Below, in pieces: positions 6,365 through 15,900 of a stretch of DNA of 18,382 nucleotides. The DNA comes from an uncultured Lachnospiraceae bacterium (GTDB lineage: Bacteria; Bacillota_A; Clostridia; Lachnospirales; Lachnospiraceae): contig CAJTOU010000026.1 in the NCBI GenBank assembly GCA_910577835.1, positions 1-18,382 of the forward strand. The letters are read 5' to 3'. A program made the translations under genes and the position numbers. Every line of letters begins with the position of its first letter. Positions within the stretch are counted from its first letter, which is position 1. The notes under the pieces are model-generated. The model had not been told where the DNA came from. It saw nothing but the letters and a program-made list of their open reading frames with translations, and searched no databases.

Positions 6365-8548
6365 TTACACAAAGATTCCAAATCCTGTATCCACATCTAA
6401 TTGCAATCCTGTATCTTTTTCATATTGATTCAAATCTCTTAATATAAAAATCTCATCATCAATTTTTTCTATACACCCTGTTTCCCATAAAACTTTAAAA
6501 TGGTTTGAAAATACGCTTACCCCATATTGTCCAAGTTTGCGAAACAACTCTTTGTTATACCTTCCTTTATAAATTTCATCAACCAAATAAACTGCCTCAT
6601 CAACAGGTATATAAATTGTTTTTGCCTCATTTTCAATTAGTTTAAATCTCCTGCTTACAGTAGAAAATGGAAAAACGCTTCCTTCTATCCCTCTTTCAAA
6701 TGCATCCATTATCTTTTTCTGGTCAAGATTTTCCTCTCCTAATAACTTTCTGTAAAATTGAAAATAAAATGATACAGCTTCTAAATCATTCAAATCATCA
6801 AAATGTCTTAATGTTTCTTTTAATGCATCAATATTCTGCCCGAAAAAAGTACTCTTATCATTTTCTAATTGAAATAAAAATACATTGCTTTGCTCTATAT
6901 TCCTTTTACCTTCTCTATTACACCTTCCGGCAGACTGTATCAAAGAATCTAATCCTATTTCCTGCCTATATACCTCTGGAAAATCTAAATCTACCCCCGC
7001 CTCAATTAACGAAGTTGCAACCACTCGGCAAGGAAGTCCTTGTGAAATCCTGTTTTTAATTTCTATAAACTTTTCTTTACGATGCATGGGATATAATAAT
7101 GTAGTAAGGCAAAATGTACCTTCTTGTGGAAGTAGGGAATACAATTCCTGCGCGGTTTTACGTTTGTTTACAATACATAATATCTGTTTTCGTTCCTTGA
7201 TTTCTTCTGTTAATTCTTCTAATGTTAATGTTCCTCTATCTCTGATTTTAGTCCGCTGAAATTGCTTGTATAATTCTGTTACATCATTACATATCTCCTG
7301 AATTTTGTAATCAGGCAGATACTTCTGAAACATACTATCTAAAACTGGCTGTGTTGCTGTACATAAAACAATTGTTGACCTGTAATGCGCTACCAACTCT
7401 GAAAGAGCAGCCACGCATGGTTCTAAATAAGGAATTGGAAGCGTCTGAGCCTCGTCAAAAATAATAATGCTGTTTGCCAGGTTATGTAATTTCCTACATT
7501 TAGAACTTTTATTTGCAAAAAGTGATTCAAAAAATTGCACTGCTGTTGTTACTATAATCGGCATATCCCAATTTTCAGTTGCTAATGCTTTTTGATAAAG
7601 CTTATTATCTGTTTCTTCGTTTTCTGATATTTCATATAATACTCCTGAATGATGCTCTAAAATATTCTCTTCTCCCAAAATATCACAAAATACCATCGCG
7701 TTTTGATCTATAATTGATGTATAAGGGATTACATAAATCACACGTTTCATTTTATTGCTCTTCATATGTTTTAATGCAAATCCCAAAGAAGCGGTTGTTT
7801 TTCCGCCCCCTGTTGGAACTGTTAATGTATACAATCCTCTGTTTAAATCCTCTCCTTTTTGTAAACAGTTTTTTAATATTTGATTTCTTTTATCACAAAG
7901 CTGTTGCTGCCTATCATTTTCTGATTTTTTCACATTAAACCATTTTTTTATATAATTTTCAAAACGCAAAATCAATTCTTCTATTGATGAGTATTGCCCT
8001 CTATTAATTTGTCCCCTTTTCATAAAACTCTCTGTATCCAGATAATCTGCATCAACCAGACAAGAATACATCATACGAATAAAAAAAGCTGTCGTAAAAT
8101 TTCTAAAATGTCCTTTTGTACAAAAGGATGGAATCTCAATATTTTGTATTTTAATTTCCTTTTTCCATTCTTCATAATCTGGTATTTGATTTTTTAATCT
8201 GCCAAAAAAAGTTCCATCTCCCTCATATGAAAATTTATTAGAGCCTCCATCCATCAATCCTGAATGATGTCCTGCTATTACCATAGCTAATGGAATATTA
8301 TTTTTAGACATATTTATAGCTTCTTTTGCTCCTGCCGTAGAGTGGTCTACCTTTTTTATAATCTTTGGATTTCGTATTCGTTTTTGAAAGTCTTTGGAAT
8401 ATTTACCAATATCATGCAACATACCACAAAATTTACCAATATCACTACAACCAAATTCCTTAGCAAATTCTTCAGCTCTTTGAGCTGTGCCATACAAATG
8501 GTCCTTTATCATTTGTTCATCTCCAAATATATTAATATGTGCAATCAT
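6365..8548 (-). CDS. cas3: Cas3 helicase-nuclease, type I-C
   Basis: This 727-residue protein degrades target DNA after recruitment by Cascade. The N-terminal HD nuclease shows His17, His45-Asp46 (MLHDIGKYSKDF), Asp68-His69 (VDHSTAGA) and His94-His95 (AGHHSG). The superfamily 2 helicase follows with Walker A TVPTGGGKTT (Lys250), DEAQ at 365-368, CTATQP near 396-401 and motif VI SAGRCNREGKR at 539-549, so both activities look intact. The ATG has AAAGGAG 7-8 nt upstream and lies only 12 nt after the pyrD stop, with no terminator or convincing promoter between. Downstream, a 235-bp gap with a fresh promoter separates it from cas5d. cas3 thus seems to be transcribed with the pyr genes and separately from the rest of the locus. 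Confidence 0.97.
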   Translation of the reverse strand: MIAHINIFGDEQMIKDHLYGTAQRAEEFAKEFGCSDIGKFCGMLHDIGKYSKDFQKRIRNPKIIKKVDHSTAGAKEAINMSKNNIPLAMVIAGHHSGLMDGGSNKFSYEGDGTFFGRLKNQIPDYEEWKKEIKIQNIEIPSFCTKGHFRNFTTAFFIRMMYSCLVDADYLDTESFMKRGQINRGQYSSIEELILRFENYIKKWFNVKKSENDRQQQLCDKRNQILKNCLQKGEDLNRGLYTLTVPTGGGKTTASLGFALKHMKSNKMKRVIYVIPYTSIIDQNAMVFCDILGEENILEHHSGVLYEISENEETDNKLYQKALATENWDMPIIVTTAVQFFESLFANKSSKCRKLHNLANSIIIFDEAQTLPIPYLEPCVAALSELVAHYRSTIVLCTATQPVLDSMFQKYLPDYKIQEICNDVTELYKQFQRTKIRDRGTLTLEELTEEIKERKQILCIVNKRKTAQELYSLLPQEGTFCLTTLLYPMHRKEKFIEIKNRISQGLPCRVVATSLIEAGVDLDFPEVYRQEIGLDSLIQSAGRCNREGKRNIEQSNVFLFQLENDKSTFFGQNIDALKETLRHFDDLNDLEAVSFYFQFYRKLLGEENLDQKKIMDAFERGIEGSVFPFSTVSRRFKLIENEAKTIYIPVDEAVYLVDEIYKGRYNKELFRKLGQYGVSVFSNHFKVLWETGCIEKIDDEIFILRDLNQYEKDTGLQLDVDTGFGIFV

Positions 8549-8560
8549 TATATTACTCCT

Positions 8561-9463
8561 TTATTTTACCATCCCTACTAAATCTTTAATATCTTCAACC
8601 CCATGCCTCTTCATATACTCCTCAATTCCCTTCACACACTCAACCGTTGCCGTCGGATTTCGGAAATTCGCCGTTCCAACTGCTACTGCCGTTGCGCCTG
8701 CCAGAATAAACTCTATCGCATCTTCTGCGGTCATAATTCCACCCATGCCAATAATCGGAATTTTTACAGCCTGCGCCACCTGATAAACCATCCGCACTGC
8801 TACCGGCTTAATGGCAGGGCCGGACATACCGCCTGTTTTATTGGCCAGAACAAAGGTCTGCCTCTCAATATCAATCTTCATTCCTGTAATCGTATTAATC
8901 AGAGACAGTATATCCGCACCGCCTGCCTCCGCCGCCTTGGCCATTACCACAATATCTGTTACATTGGGACTAAGTTTCATAATCACCGGCTGCTTTGCAT
9001 ATTTCTTTACCTCTCTTGTAATCGCCTCGACCGCCTTTGGGTCCTGCCCAAAAGCAATACCTCCCTCCTTGACATTCGGACAGGAGATATTGATTTCCAG
9101 CAAATCCACAGGTTCATCACCCAGTCTTTCTACTACCTCAATATAATCCTCTATTGTCTTTCCACAGATATTCACAATAACTTTTGTATCAAATTGCTTT
9201 AAAAAAGGAATATCCCTCTCACAAAGCACTTCAATTCCGGGATTCTGGAGCCCAATCGCATTCAGCATGCCACCATAAACCTCGGCAATCCTTGGTACAG
9301 GATTTCCCGGCCATGGTACATTTGCCACACCCTTTGTAACGACCGCGCCTAACTTATTCAAATCCACAAATTCTCCATATTCCATACCAGAACCAAATGT
9401 ACCGGATGCCTCCATTACCGGATTTTTCAATTCTACTCCGGCCAGATTTACCTTTGTATTCAT
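8561..9463 (-). CDS. pyrD: Dihydroorotate dehydrogenase class 1B, catalytic subunit
   Basis: This 300-residue FMN enzyme oxidises dihydroorotate to orotate, the fourth step of UMP synthesis. The class 1 active-site base is Cys128 in the loop INISCPN, and Lys44 (VVTKG) and the C-terminal FMN phosphate segment IIGMGGI and GATAVAVGTA are present. It is of the NAD-dependent class 1B type, as shown by its partner pyrK directly upstream: the pyrK stop and pyrD start overlap by one base (TAATG). The stop lies 12 nt before cas3, which occupies the place where pyrE or the operon end might be expected. Confidence 0.96.
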   Translation of the reverse strand: MNTKVNLAGVELKNPVMEASGTFGSGMEYGEFVDLNKLGAVVTKGVANVPWPGNPVPRIAEVYGGMLNAIGLQNPGIEVLCERDIPFLKQFDTKVIVNICGKTIEDYIEVVERLGDEPVDLLEINISCPNVKEGGIAFGQDPKAVEAITREVKKYAKQPVIMKLSPNVTDIVVMAKAAEAGGADILSLINTITGMKIDIERQTFVLANKTGGMSGPAIKPVAVRMVYQVAQAVKIPIIGMGGIMTAEDAIEFILAGATAVAVGTANFRNPTATVECVKGIEEYMKRHGVEDIKDLVGMVK

Positions 9464-10233
9464 TACAGCTCCACCTCCCTTGCATCAAATACCGGTCCAT
9501 CTTTGCAGACACGTTTATTATGTACATGAGAATGTTCATCCACCTCAGCACTTTGGCAGACACAGCCAAGACAAGCTCCAATGCCGCATGCCATTCTCTC
9601 CTCCATTGAAATCTGTGTCTCAATTTCATTTTCAATTCCAAATTCCTTTACTGCACGCAGCATAGGCTTTGGCCCGCAGGAATAGATTACCTCTGCCATC
9701 AGTTTATGCTCCCGAATCGCATCCATCACATTTCCTTTTGTTCCGGCGCTTCCATCTTCTGTGGCTACAAATATTGTACTATATTTTTCCAGTTCTTCCT
9801 TTAAAAATAAATTTCTGTCTCTGTATCCAATCACAGAAATAATCTGCTCTGTACCATTTTCTTTTAATTTCTTTGCAAGCTCTACCATGGGAGGCACGCC
9901 GATACCTCCGGCAATCAGCATGGCATTCTCTTTTCGCAAAGAAAATCCATTTCCCAAAGGACCCAGAAGCTCTATCTCATCTCCCTGAACATATCTGGAA
10001 ATCTCCTCTGTACCTGCTCCAACTACCCTGTATACAATTCTTATTCTGTCATTACAGATTTCACAAATACTGATTGGTCTTGGCAGAAGCCTTGAGGCAT
10101 CTTTGCCATACAGTGACACAAACTGACCTGCTGTCGCTTCTTTTGCAATATTCTCTGTTTTTATCCACATACTGTAAATATCTGGAGCAATACACTCCTG
10201 ACTGCATATGGATGCTATTTCCTTATATTTCAT
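9463..10233 (-). CDS. pyrK: Dihydroorotate dehydrogenase B, electron-transfer subunit
   Basis: This 256-residue protein passes electrons from the FMN of PyrD to NAD through FAD and a 2Fe-2S cluster. The FAD-binding motif RPISI is at residues 52-56, the nucleotide-binding segment LIAGGIGVPPM at about 106-116, and the cluster ligands are Cys216, Cys221, Cys224 and Cys243 (ACGIGACLGC...C). Length and domain order are normal for PyrK. It lies 46 nt downstream of pyrF, with an AAGGA site about 8 nt before the ATG, and overlaps pyrD by one base, consistent with a fixed subunit ratio in a heterotetramer. Confidence 0.96.
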   Translation of the reverse strand: MKYKEIASICSQECIAPDIYSMWIKTENIAKEATAGQFVSLYGKDASRLLPRPISICEICNDRIRIVYRVVGAGTEEISRYVQGDEIELLGPLGNGFSLRKENAMLIAGGIGVPPMVELAKKLKENGTEQIISVIGYRDRNLFLKEELEKYSTIFVATEDGSAGTKGNVMDAIREHKLMAEVIYSCGPKPMLRAVKEFGIENEIETQISMEERMACGIGACLGCVCQSAEVDEHSHVHNKRVCKDGPVFDAREVEL

Positions 10234-10279
10234 GATTTTTTCCTTTTATTTAAATTATTCTATTTGTTTTATTTAAATT

Positions 10280-11206
10280 TTATTTCAACCCAACTGCTTT
10301 TGTAATATCCTCTATCATATCCAGCACTGCCTGTCTTGAGGCATCTCCAAAGTTTTCCGCCCCGAATCCGGCATATCTGTCCTGTTTATAGGCAGCGATA
10401 ATTCCTCTTGATGAGTTTACAATCGCTCCCAATCCATCCTCGTTAAAATATGGAGCCAAATCAGCCGCCTTACCACCCTGAGCGCCATAACCCGGCACCA
10501 GAATATAAGTCTTTGGCATGATTTTTCTCAGGATTTTTCCCATTTCAGGATAAGTCCCTCCAACAACCGCACCTACATAGCTGTAAGAATTTCCCATATG
10601 AGCGCTGCCCCACTCAGCGACTTTTTCTCCTACAATTTCATACAGAGGTTTTCCGTCAATCAAACGGTCCTGAAACTCGCCGCTGCTTGGATTTGAAGTC
10701 TTTACCAGTATAAAAATCCCTTTGCCTGTTTCTTTGCACACATCAATAAAAGGTTTTACACCATCTGTTCCAAAATATGGATTTACTGTAATAAAGTCCT
10801 CCTCAAATGGCATATAACATTTACTTCCCACCTGAACCTTTCCAACATGTCCCACTGCATAGGCAGACGATGTAGAACCAATATCACCTCTTTTGATATC
10901 ACCGATTACCACAAGGTCCTTTGAACGGGCATAGTCAACTGTTTTTTTAAACACCTTCAGACCTTCGATTCCAAACTGTTCATACATCGCTATCTGCGGC
11001 TTTACAGCAGGTATTAAATCGTAGGTCTTGTCAATAATTTCTTTATTAAACTGCCAGATTGTCTCTGCTGCTCCCTCTAAGGTTTCGCCGTATTCTGCAA
11101 ACGCCTTTTTCTGAATATGCTCCGGTATATAGCTTAACATCGGGTCAAGTCCTACGACCACCGGCGCATTCAGTTTTTTGATTTTTTCGGTTAATTTGTT
11201 TATCAT
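10280..11206 (-). CDS. pyrF: Orotidine 5'-phosphate decarboxylase, long type
   Basis: This protein of 308 residues from the preferred ATG decarboxylates OMP to UMP, the last step of the pathway. The catalytic Asp-Lys-x-x-Asp signature is seen as Asp103, Lys105 and Asp108 in VIGDIKRGDIGS, and substrate phosphate contacts are expected near LVPGYGAQGG. At about 300 residues it belongs to the longer OMP decarboxylase type rather than the 240-residue form. A frame-compatible GTG at 11218 would add four residues, but the ATG at 11206, followed by INKLTEKIKKLNAPVVVGLD, looks more typical of relatives. The gene is about 50 nt downstream of pyrC in the same operon. Confidence 0.95.
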   Translation of the reverse strand: MINKLTEKIKKLNAPVVVGLDPMLSYIPEHIQKKAFAEYGETLEGAAETIWQFNKEIIDKTYDLIPAVKPQIAMYEQFGIEGLKVFKKTVDYARSKDLVVIGDIKRGDIGSTSSAYAVGHVGKVQVGSKCYMPFEEDFITVNPYFGTDGVKPFIDVCKETGKGIFILVKTSNPSSGEFQDRLIDGKPLYEIVGEKVAEWGSAHMGNSYSYVGAVVGGTYPEMGKILRKIMPKTYILVPGYGAQGGKAADLAPYFNEDGLGAIVNSSRGIIAAYKQDRYAGFGAENFGDASRQAVLDMIEDITKAVGLK

Positions 11207-11255
11207 ATCTTTTCTCACTTTCCATTATTTTCTGCCGTTTTTTATTTGTTTTTTA

Positions 11256-12530
11256 TTATGCCTGATATACTGTTTTTCCCGCTACAATTGTTCTTAAAAC
11301 CTTTCCTCTGACTTTTCTTCCATGAAACGGCGTATTCTTTCCCTTTGAAGCAAAAGCTGCCGCATCTATACAATACTCTGCCAGAGGGTCAATAATCACA
11401 ATATCCGCTGTCTTTCCCTCCGCCAGAGAACCCTTGTCAATCCCAAGAATCCTTGCCGGATTCCAGCTCATCTTTTCTGCCATCTGCATTGGAGTAATTA
11501 TCCCTGTATTTACAAGCTCTGTGATTGTCAGTGCTACTGCGGTTTCACTTCCAACAATTCCAAACGGAGATTTTTCAAATCCGCCGGTTTTCTCCTCTGC
11601 ACTGTGCGGGGCATGGTCTGTTGAAATCACATCAAATACATTATCATGAAGTCCCTGTCTCAGTGCTTCCATATCCTCTCTGCTTCTCAGAGGAGGATTC
11701 ATTTTATAATTGCCGTCATTTTCTTTGATATCTTCTTCGCAAAGTGTAAAATGATGTGGGCATACCTCCGCTGTCACTCTGATTCCCTCTTCTTTGGCGG
11801 CCTTTACCATTTTTACACTGTCCCTGGTAGAACAATGGCACAAATGCAGTGTGACTCCTGTTTCCTTTGCCAGAAGAATATCTCTGGCAGTAATGACATC
11901 CTCAACAGAATTTGAAATGCCTTTCTGACCAAGCTGCTGACTTTTTTCTCCAAGATTCATGGTTCCGCCCGCTACTAATGTAATATCCTCACAATGAGCA
12001 AATACCGGAATATCCAGCCTCGCAGCTTCTTTCATAGCTGTGCGGTACACCTGAGCATTCATCACGGATTTTCCGTCTTCGCTGATAGCACAGATACCAG
12101 CAGCTTTCATTTCTTCAATATCTGTCGGCTCGTTGCCCGCCTGTCCTTTTGTCACTGCTCCTACGGGCAGAATATTCAAAAGTCCGACCTTTTCAGCTTT
12201 TTCCCTGACATAACACACCACCTCTCTGCAATCTGTCACCGGTTTTGTATTCGGCATTGGACAGATAGTAGTAAAACCTCCTCTAACTGCGGCTTTAGAA
12301 CCGGTTTCAATATCTTCCTTGTATTCCAGACCAGGGTCTCTTAAATGCACATGTAAATCTATCAGACCCGGCATAACAAAGCAGCCGGAGGCGTCGATAA
12401 TTTCATCGGCGGAATCTGTAATATTTACTGCGCTTTTTTGTATTTTTCCATCTGAAATCAGGATATCCCGTACTTCATCGGTGTTTGTTGACGGGTCAAG
12501 TACCCGCCCTGCTCTGATTAGAGTTTTCAT
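11256..12530 (-). CDS. pyrC: Dihydroorotase, class I
   Basis: This zinc amidohydrolase (424 residues from the preferred ATG) closes carbamoyl-aspartate to dihydroorotate. Metal and catalytic residues are in the expected order for class I enzymes: His60 and His62 in DLHVHLRDPG, Asp152 in ISEDGKS, His179 in FAHCED, His232 in LCHCST and Asp305 in STDHAPHS. An upstream TTG at 12548 would add six residues, but the ATG at 12530 has GAGGG about 5 nt before it and opens MKTLIRAGRVLDPS, the usual start of the family. It is the first gene of the pyr operon, about 45 nt downstream of the predicted transcription start. No attenuator or PyrR-type leader structure fits in that short leader. Confidence 0.96.
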   Translation of the reverse strand: MKTLIRAGRVLDPSTNTDEVRDILISDGKIQKSAVNITDSADEIIDASGCFVMPGLIDLHVHLRDPGLEYKEDIETGSKAAVRGGFTTICPMPNTKPVTDCREVVCYVREKAEKVGLLNILPVGAVTKGQAGNEPTDIEEMKAAGICAISEDGKSVMNAQVYRTAMKEAARLDIPVFAHCEDITLVAGGTMNLGEKSQQLGQKGISNSVEDVITARDILLAKETGVTLHLCHCSTRDSVKMVKAAKEEGIRVTAEVCPHHFTLCEEDIKENDGNYKMNPPLRSREDMEALRQGLHDNVFDVISTDHAPHSAEEKTGGFEKSPFGIVGSETAVALTITELVNTGIITPMQMAEKMSWNPARILGIDKGSLAEGKTADIVIIDPLAEYCIDAAAFASKGKNTPFHGRKVRGKVLRTIVAGKTVYQA

Positions 12531-12581
12531 GCTTTCCCTCGCTTCCAAAATGCTGATATTAGTTTTCTAACTATAAAGTTT

Positions 12582-12610
12582 ATTATATCATGGAATGAAT
12601 GGTTTTACAA
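12582..12610 (-). promoter_or_regulatory. Promoter of the pyrC-pyrF-pyrK-pyrD(-cas3) operon
   Basis: TTGTAA (12605-12610), a 17-nt spacer and a perfect TATAAT (12582-12587) on the minus strand predict a start near 12575. No other good promoter is seen further down the pyr genes, and no hairpin with a U-tract interrupts the operon before cas3. Confidence 0.75.
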
Positions 12611-12656
12611 CTTAACTGAAAAAATATTCAATATATGTCATTTTATATATTTTAAA

Positions 12657-12684
12657 ACAGGTTCCGGATATATCCGGAACCTGT
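12657..12684 (-). terminator. Perfect palindrome, probable second terminator upstream of the pyr promoter
   Basis: A 28-bp perfect palindrome (14-nt arms ACAGGTTCCGGATA and complement) is followed on the minus strand by TTTTAAAA. It would insulate the pyr promoter from read-through of the large glycosidase gene. On the plus strand it precedes a good ribosome site and an 8-codon reading frame. Confidence 0.6.
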
Positions 12685-12839
12685 ACAGAAAGGAGTTATA
12701 TGAAAAAAACCAAAAAATTTTTCTGAAAGAATCAAAATTCATCTTTCAAAAGATATTTTACCTCTTAATTATGGCTATTTTGTGAATTTTTCCTGACTTT
12801 TTATATAATTCTATTTATCCAGAAATTACTACTTACAAA

Positions 12840-12886
12840 TTATTTAAATAAAAATAGCCATAAGCTATAAAAACTTATGGCTATTT
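12840..12886 (-). terminator. Rho-independent terminator of the GH43 gene
   Basis: The arms AAATAGCCATAAG (12852-12864) and CTTATGGCTATTT (12874-12886) form a 13-bp perfect stem with a 9-nt loop. On the minus strand it is followed by a U-rich run TTTTATTT. It starts about 20 nt after the gene's stop codon. Confidence 0.85.
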
Positions 12887-12907
12887 CTGCTATGACCAAT
12901 CTATATA

Positions 12908-15900
12908 TTATTGTAATGTATAAGTAGTTTCAGCATCTATCCCCTCAAATCTTATGCCGCCATCATTTGGTCCAAAAAAGCCTGAAAAAGTAACTTGTTT
13001 TCCGGTTATATCGTTTATTGTCAAACCTATATCTGCTAAATCAACTACATTTAACAAAATAGCTCCCTGGTCAATATCTGTATCATTATCAAATGTTCCT
13101 AATGCCATATAACTACGAACTACATTGTCTGAATCAATTAAGCTGGAATCAACTCCATCACCCCATGTAATAGGATTTGCAAATTGTCCATTATATATAT
13201 GACTTCCAAGACTATATTTTACTCCATTTATATGGCAATATAATTCAGAACAAATACCATTCCACCATCCATAAGAAACGTCTCCAGCCAATACACCATC
13301 ACAGTGTATTTTATCTGACCTTATAATGGTCATTACATACATTTTCGTGCCTTCTACCTTATAATATCCATTTATATATTGGTTCTCTTTCTCTGTTTTA
13401 ATAGGTTTATATTTGGTATCTTCTGATACATTTAAAGCATAAGAGACATTTTCCTTTGCCAAAGCGGATGAACCACTCATTATTTCTATATCATAAGAAC
13501 CATTGACAGAATGCCACCCATTAATGGCCTTTATTGTCAATTCTATTGTACAGGTATTTCCACTATATAAAATAGAATTTATTGTTACCATATCCACTTC
13601 AAGACCTTTTGATATTTGTGTACCATTTATCTTTACTGGATATTTCTCACTTAACTCCTTATCCCCTGTAAATGTAATTGTAATATTACTGTCTTTATCT
13701 GGATATGCAATTCCTGTAACATTTGCAGTTACCTGTGGAATAGTATCTTCTTCTGGTCCGGAAACATCTGTGTCATCAGGAACCACACTGATATTACCTA
13801 TCTTTGCTGTTCCTGTGCCTCTTCCAACCAGCAGATAAACACCTTCCAGTTTACCAGAACCATTTACATGTGTAGAAACAGTTGTAGAAACTCCATCTAC
13901 ATTAAATACAGCCTCTACATCTCCCTCGGAATCTGTTATCATTGACAAATGAACAGTTTTACCTTTTGGTATTGTAATTGTCTGACTGCTGTCATTTACA
14001 TAATAAGTCTCTGTATCCGCTGTAACTGAGCCAGTTGAAAGCTTTAAAATATAATTTGATGCTGCCCCATAATTTACATTTTTATCCACATAGGAGATTC
14101 CTTCTCCAGTAATAACAAACTCATTATTTGAGCCTTTTGAACCGGCAAATCCTGTTGTCATTGCAAAATCAAGTTCTACCTTATAGGAATCTGTAAATTT
14201 ATATTCATCTCTAAATGTAGTATTTACGCCTCTGCTTCCACTGGACTTATCATTTGCAAACACTTTCATTCCATCTTCATAATAGGAAAAACCGGAATTA
14301 TAATTGTTATATGTCCACTGATTAATTGGTTCATTGATTTCATATGCATATAATTTTACATTACTGATTGTTCCGTTAAACAGTTCCTGCGGCCACCAGT
14401 TTCCAGTTCCAAAGCTTAATTCTGCCGCTTTTTCATTTAACCATGGCAATACTACCGAATAACCTTTAAAATCAGCACTGGTGATTAAAACACTGCTGTC
14501 TAATGTTTTATTTGAATATGCCAGCTGATTATTTGCATACACTTCAAATCCGCTTCCTGTAATATCAATTCTGATTCTTGCCTCACCATTGATATAATCT
14601 GCTGCCATAGTCCAGTCTGCATTTCTGTTGGCATCAAAAAATCCACCATCTGCATTATATCCAAGATAGGAACCACCTGTAAAGTATAAACAATTTCCCT
14701 CTGCCTTTACATCATTATTAAAGGAAAGAATATTACTGGTTACTCCACCTGTACCTTTTACATCAAACTCAATACTTACTCCCTTATAAATTTCCAGACC
14801 GGCAGTAGTATTTTTATTAAATGGATTTGGCACGGTAACTGCTTCAGATAAATTATGAGGCTTATCTGTAAAATATTCTCCTACTAATATTTTTCCATCT
14901 ACGGAACCGGTACCGATAACGGTAATCTGATACTCCTTTGATTCCACAGCTGTACCATGTGTAAATGTAACTGTCATAGTTACATTTATATTTGCCTCAC
15001 CTCTGTTTACCTTTCCATCATTTGATAATACATCCGGTTTATCAGATTGATAAGTAATTTTAGTTCCATAAAAACCTGTTGTCTTTAATGTTATATCATC
15101 CATAACAGAAGCTGGCAATGTAAATATTTGAATATCATCTTTAAGCATTTGCTCGTCATTTTCCTGCAATTTACTTCCCCAAACTGCAAGCTCATTACTT
15201 CCAAGTAATGTAAAGGTCATTACCTTTTCTTTTGTTTCTTCCTTTATCTGTTCAACAAATACACCATTATATTCTACACCATCCAGAATAATGGAAGCAT
15301 ACGGTGTTCCTTCTTCCTTTGTCCATGAACCATTCATTGCTCCTGAAACAGTACCATCATTATTTAACGAAAGAATTTGTCCAGTTACACACTCTTTATT
15401 TGCAAAATCAATATTGCTTCTGTGAACCAGTACCTCATATGTTCCGATTATCTGTTCATCTGTATATCCTTTTTCAGGCAATGTCTCACCAGTATACTCA
15501 TATGGAGCAGCAATCAGCCATCCATCCTTTGTCTGAAAAAGCTGATGTACACGTACCTGATGTCCTTCACCCTGATTGTCAAATCTTGTATGATATACAA
15601 GATATGCCCGTCCATCTTCATCAACAAATGCAGAATTATGGCCCTGTGCACAATATCCATAGCTCATATGCGACCATTTATAATAGGACATCAGACGCAC
15701 ACCGACTGAACCGCTGATATTTCCGGCACCTGTATTTTCAGATGAATATCTGGCATCATTGCCTGATGGGTCTGTATAAGGACCTGTCACATTTTCAGAA
15801 CGGAATACTCTCATATTGTAACCGCCATCTGATGTCAAACCACCATTTGTAATAAATAAATAGTAGTAATTTCCAATATGTTCAATATAGGATGCCTCAC

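Larger units (their letters stand above)
12531..12907. other. Intergenic region between the GH43 gene and pyrC
   Basis: These 377 bp hold the pyr promoter, two minus-strand terminators and, on the plus strand, AAAGGAG at 12689-12695 followed by an 8-codon frame MKKTKKFF and stop (12700-12726). The frame looks like the first codons of a lost gene. A third copy of the first terminator's arm lies at 12769-12780. No other gene is visible. Confidence 0.6.

Noticed and set aside
6164..6400. 78-residue plus-strand frame spanning the cas3-cas5 gap, considered as a CreT-like toxin
   Set aside because: It begins at a TTG without a ribosome site, runs through two promoters and the repeat-like RNA, and ends inside cas3. 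CreT toxins are normally smaller and precede their antitoxin RNA under a promoter that RNA targets.
8603..9202. 199-residue plus-strand frame opposite pyrD
   Set aside because: Antisense to a clearly conserved gene, rich in Cys, His and Arg without any family pattern, and lacks a ribosome site.
15304..15717. 137-residue plus-strand frame opposite the GH43 gene
   Set aside because: Shadow of the catalytic domain coding strand, no recognisable motif or ribosome site.
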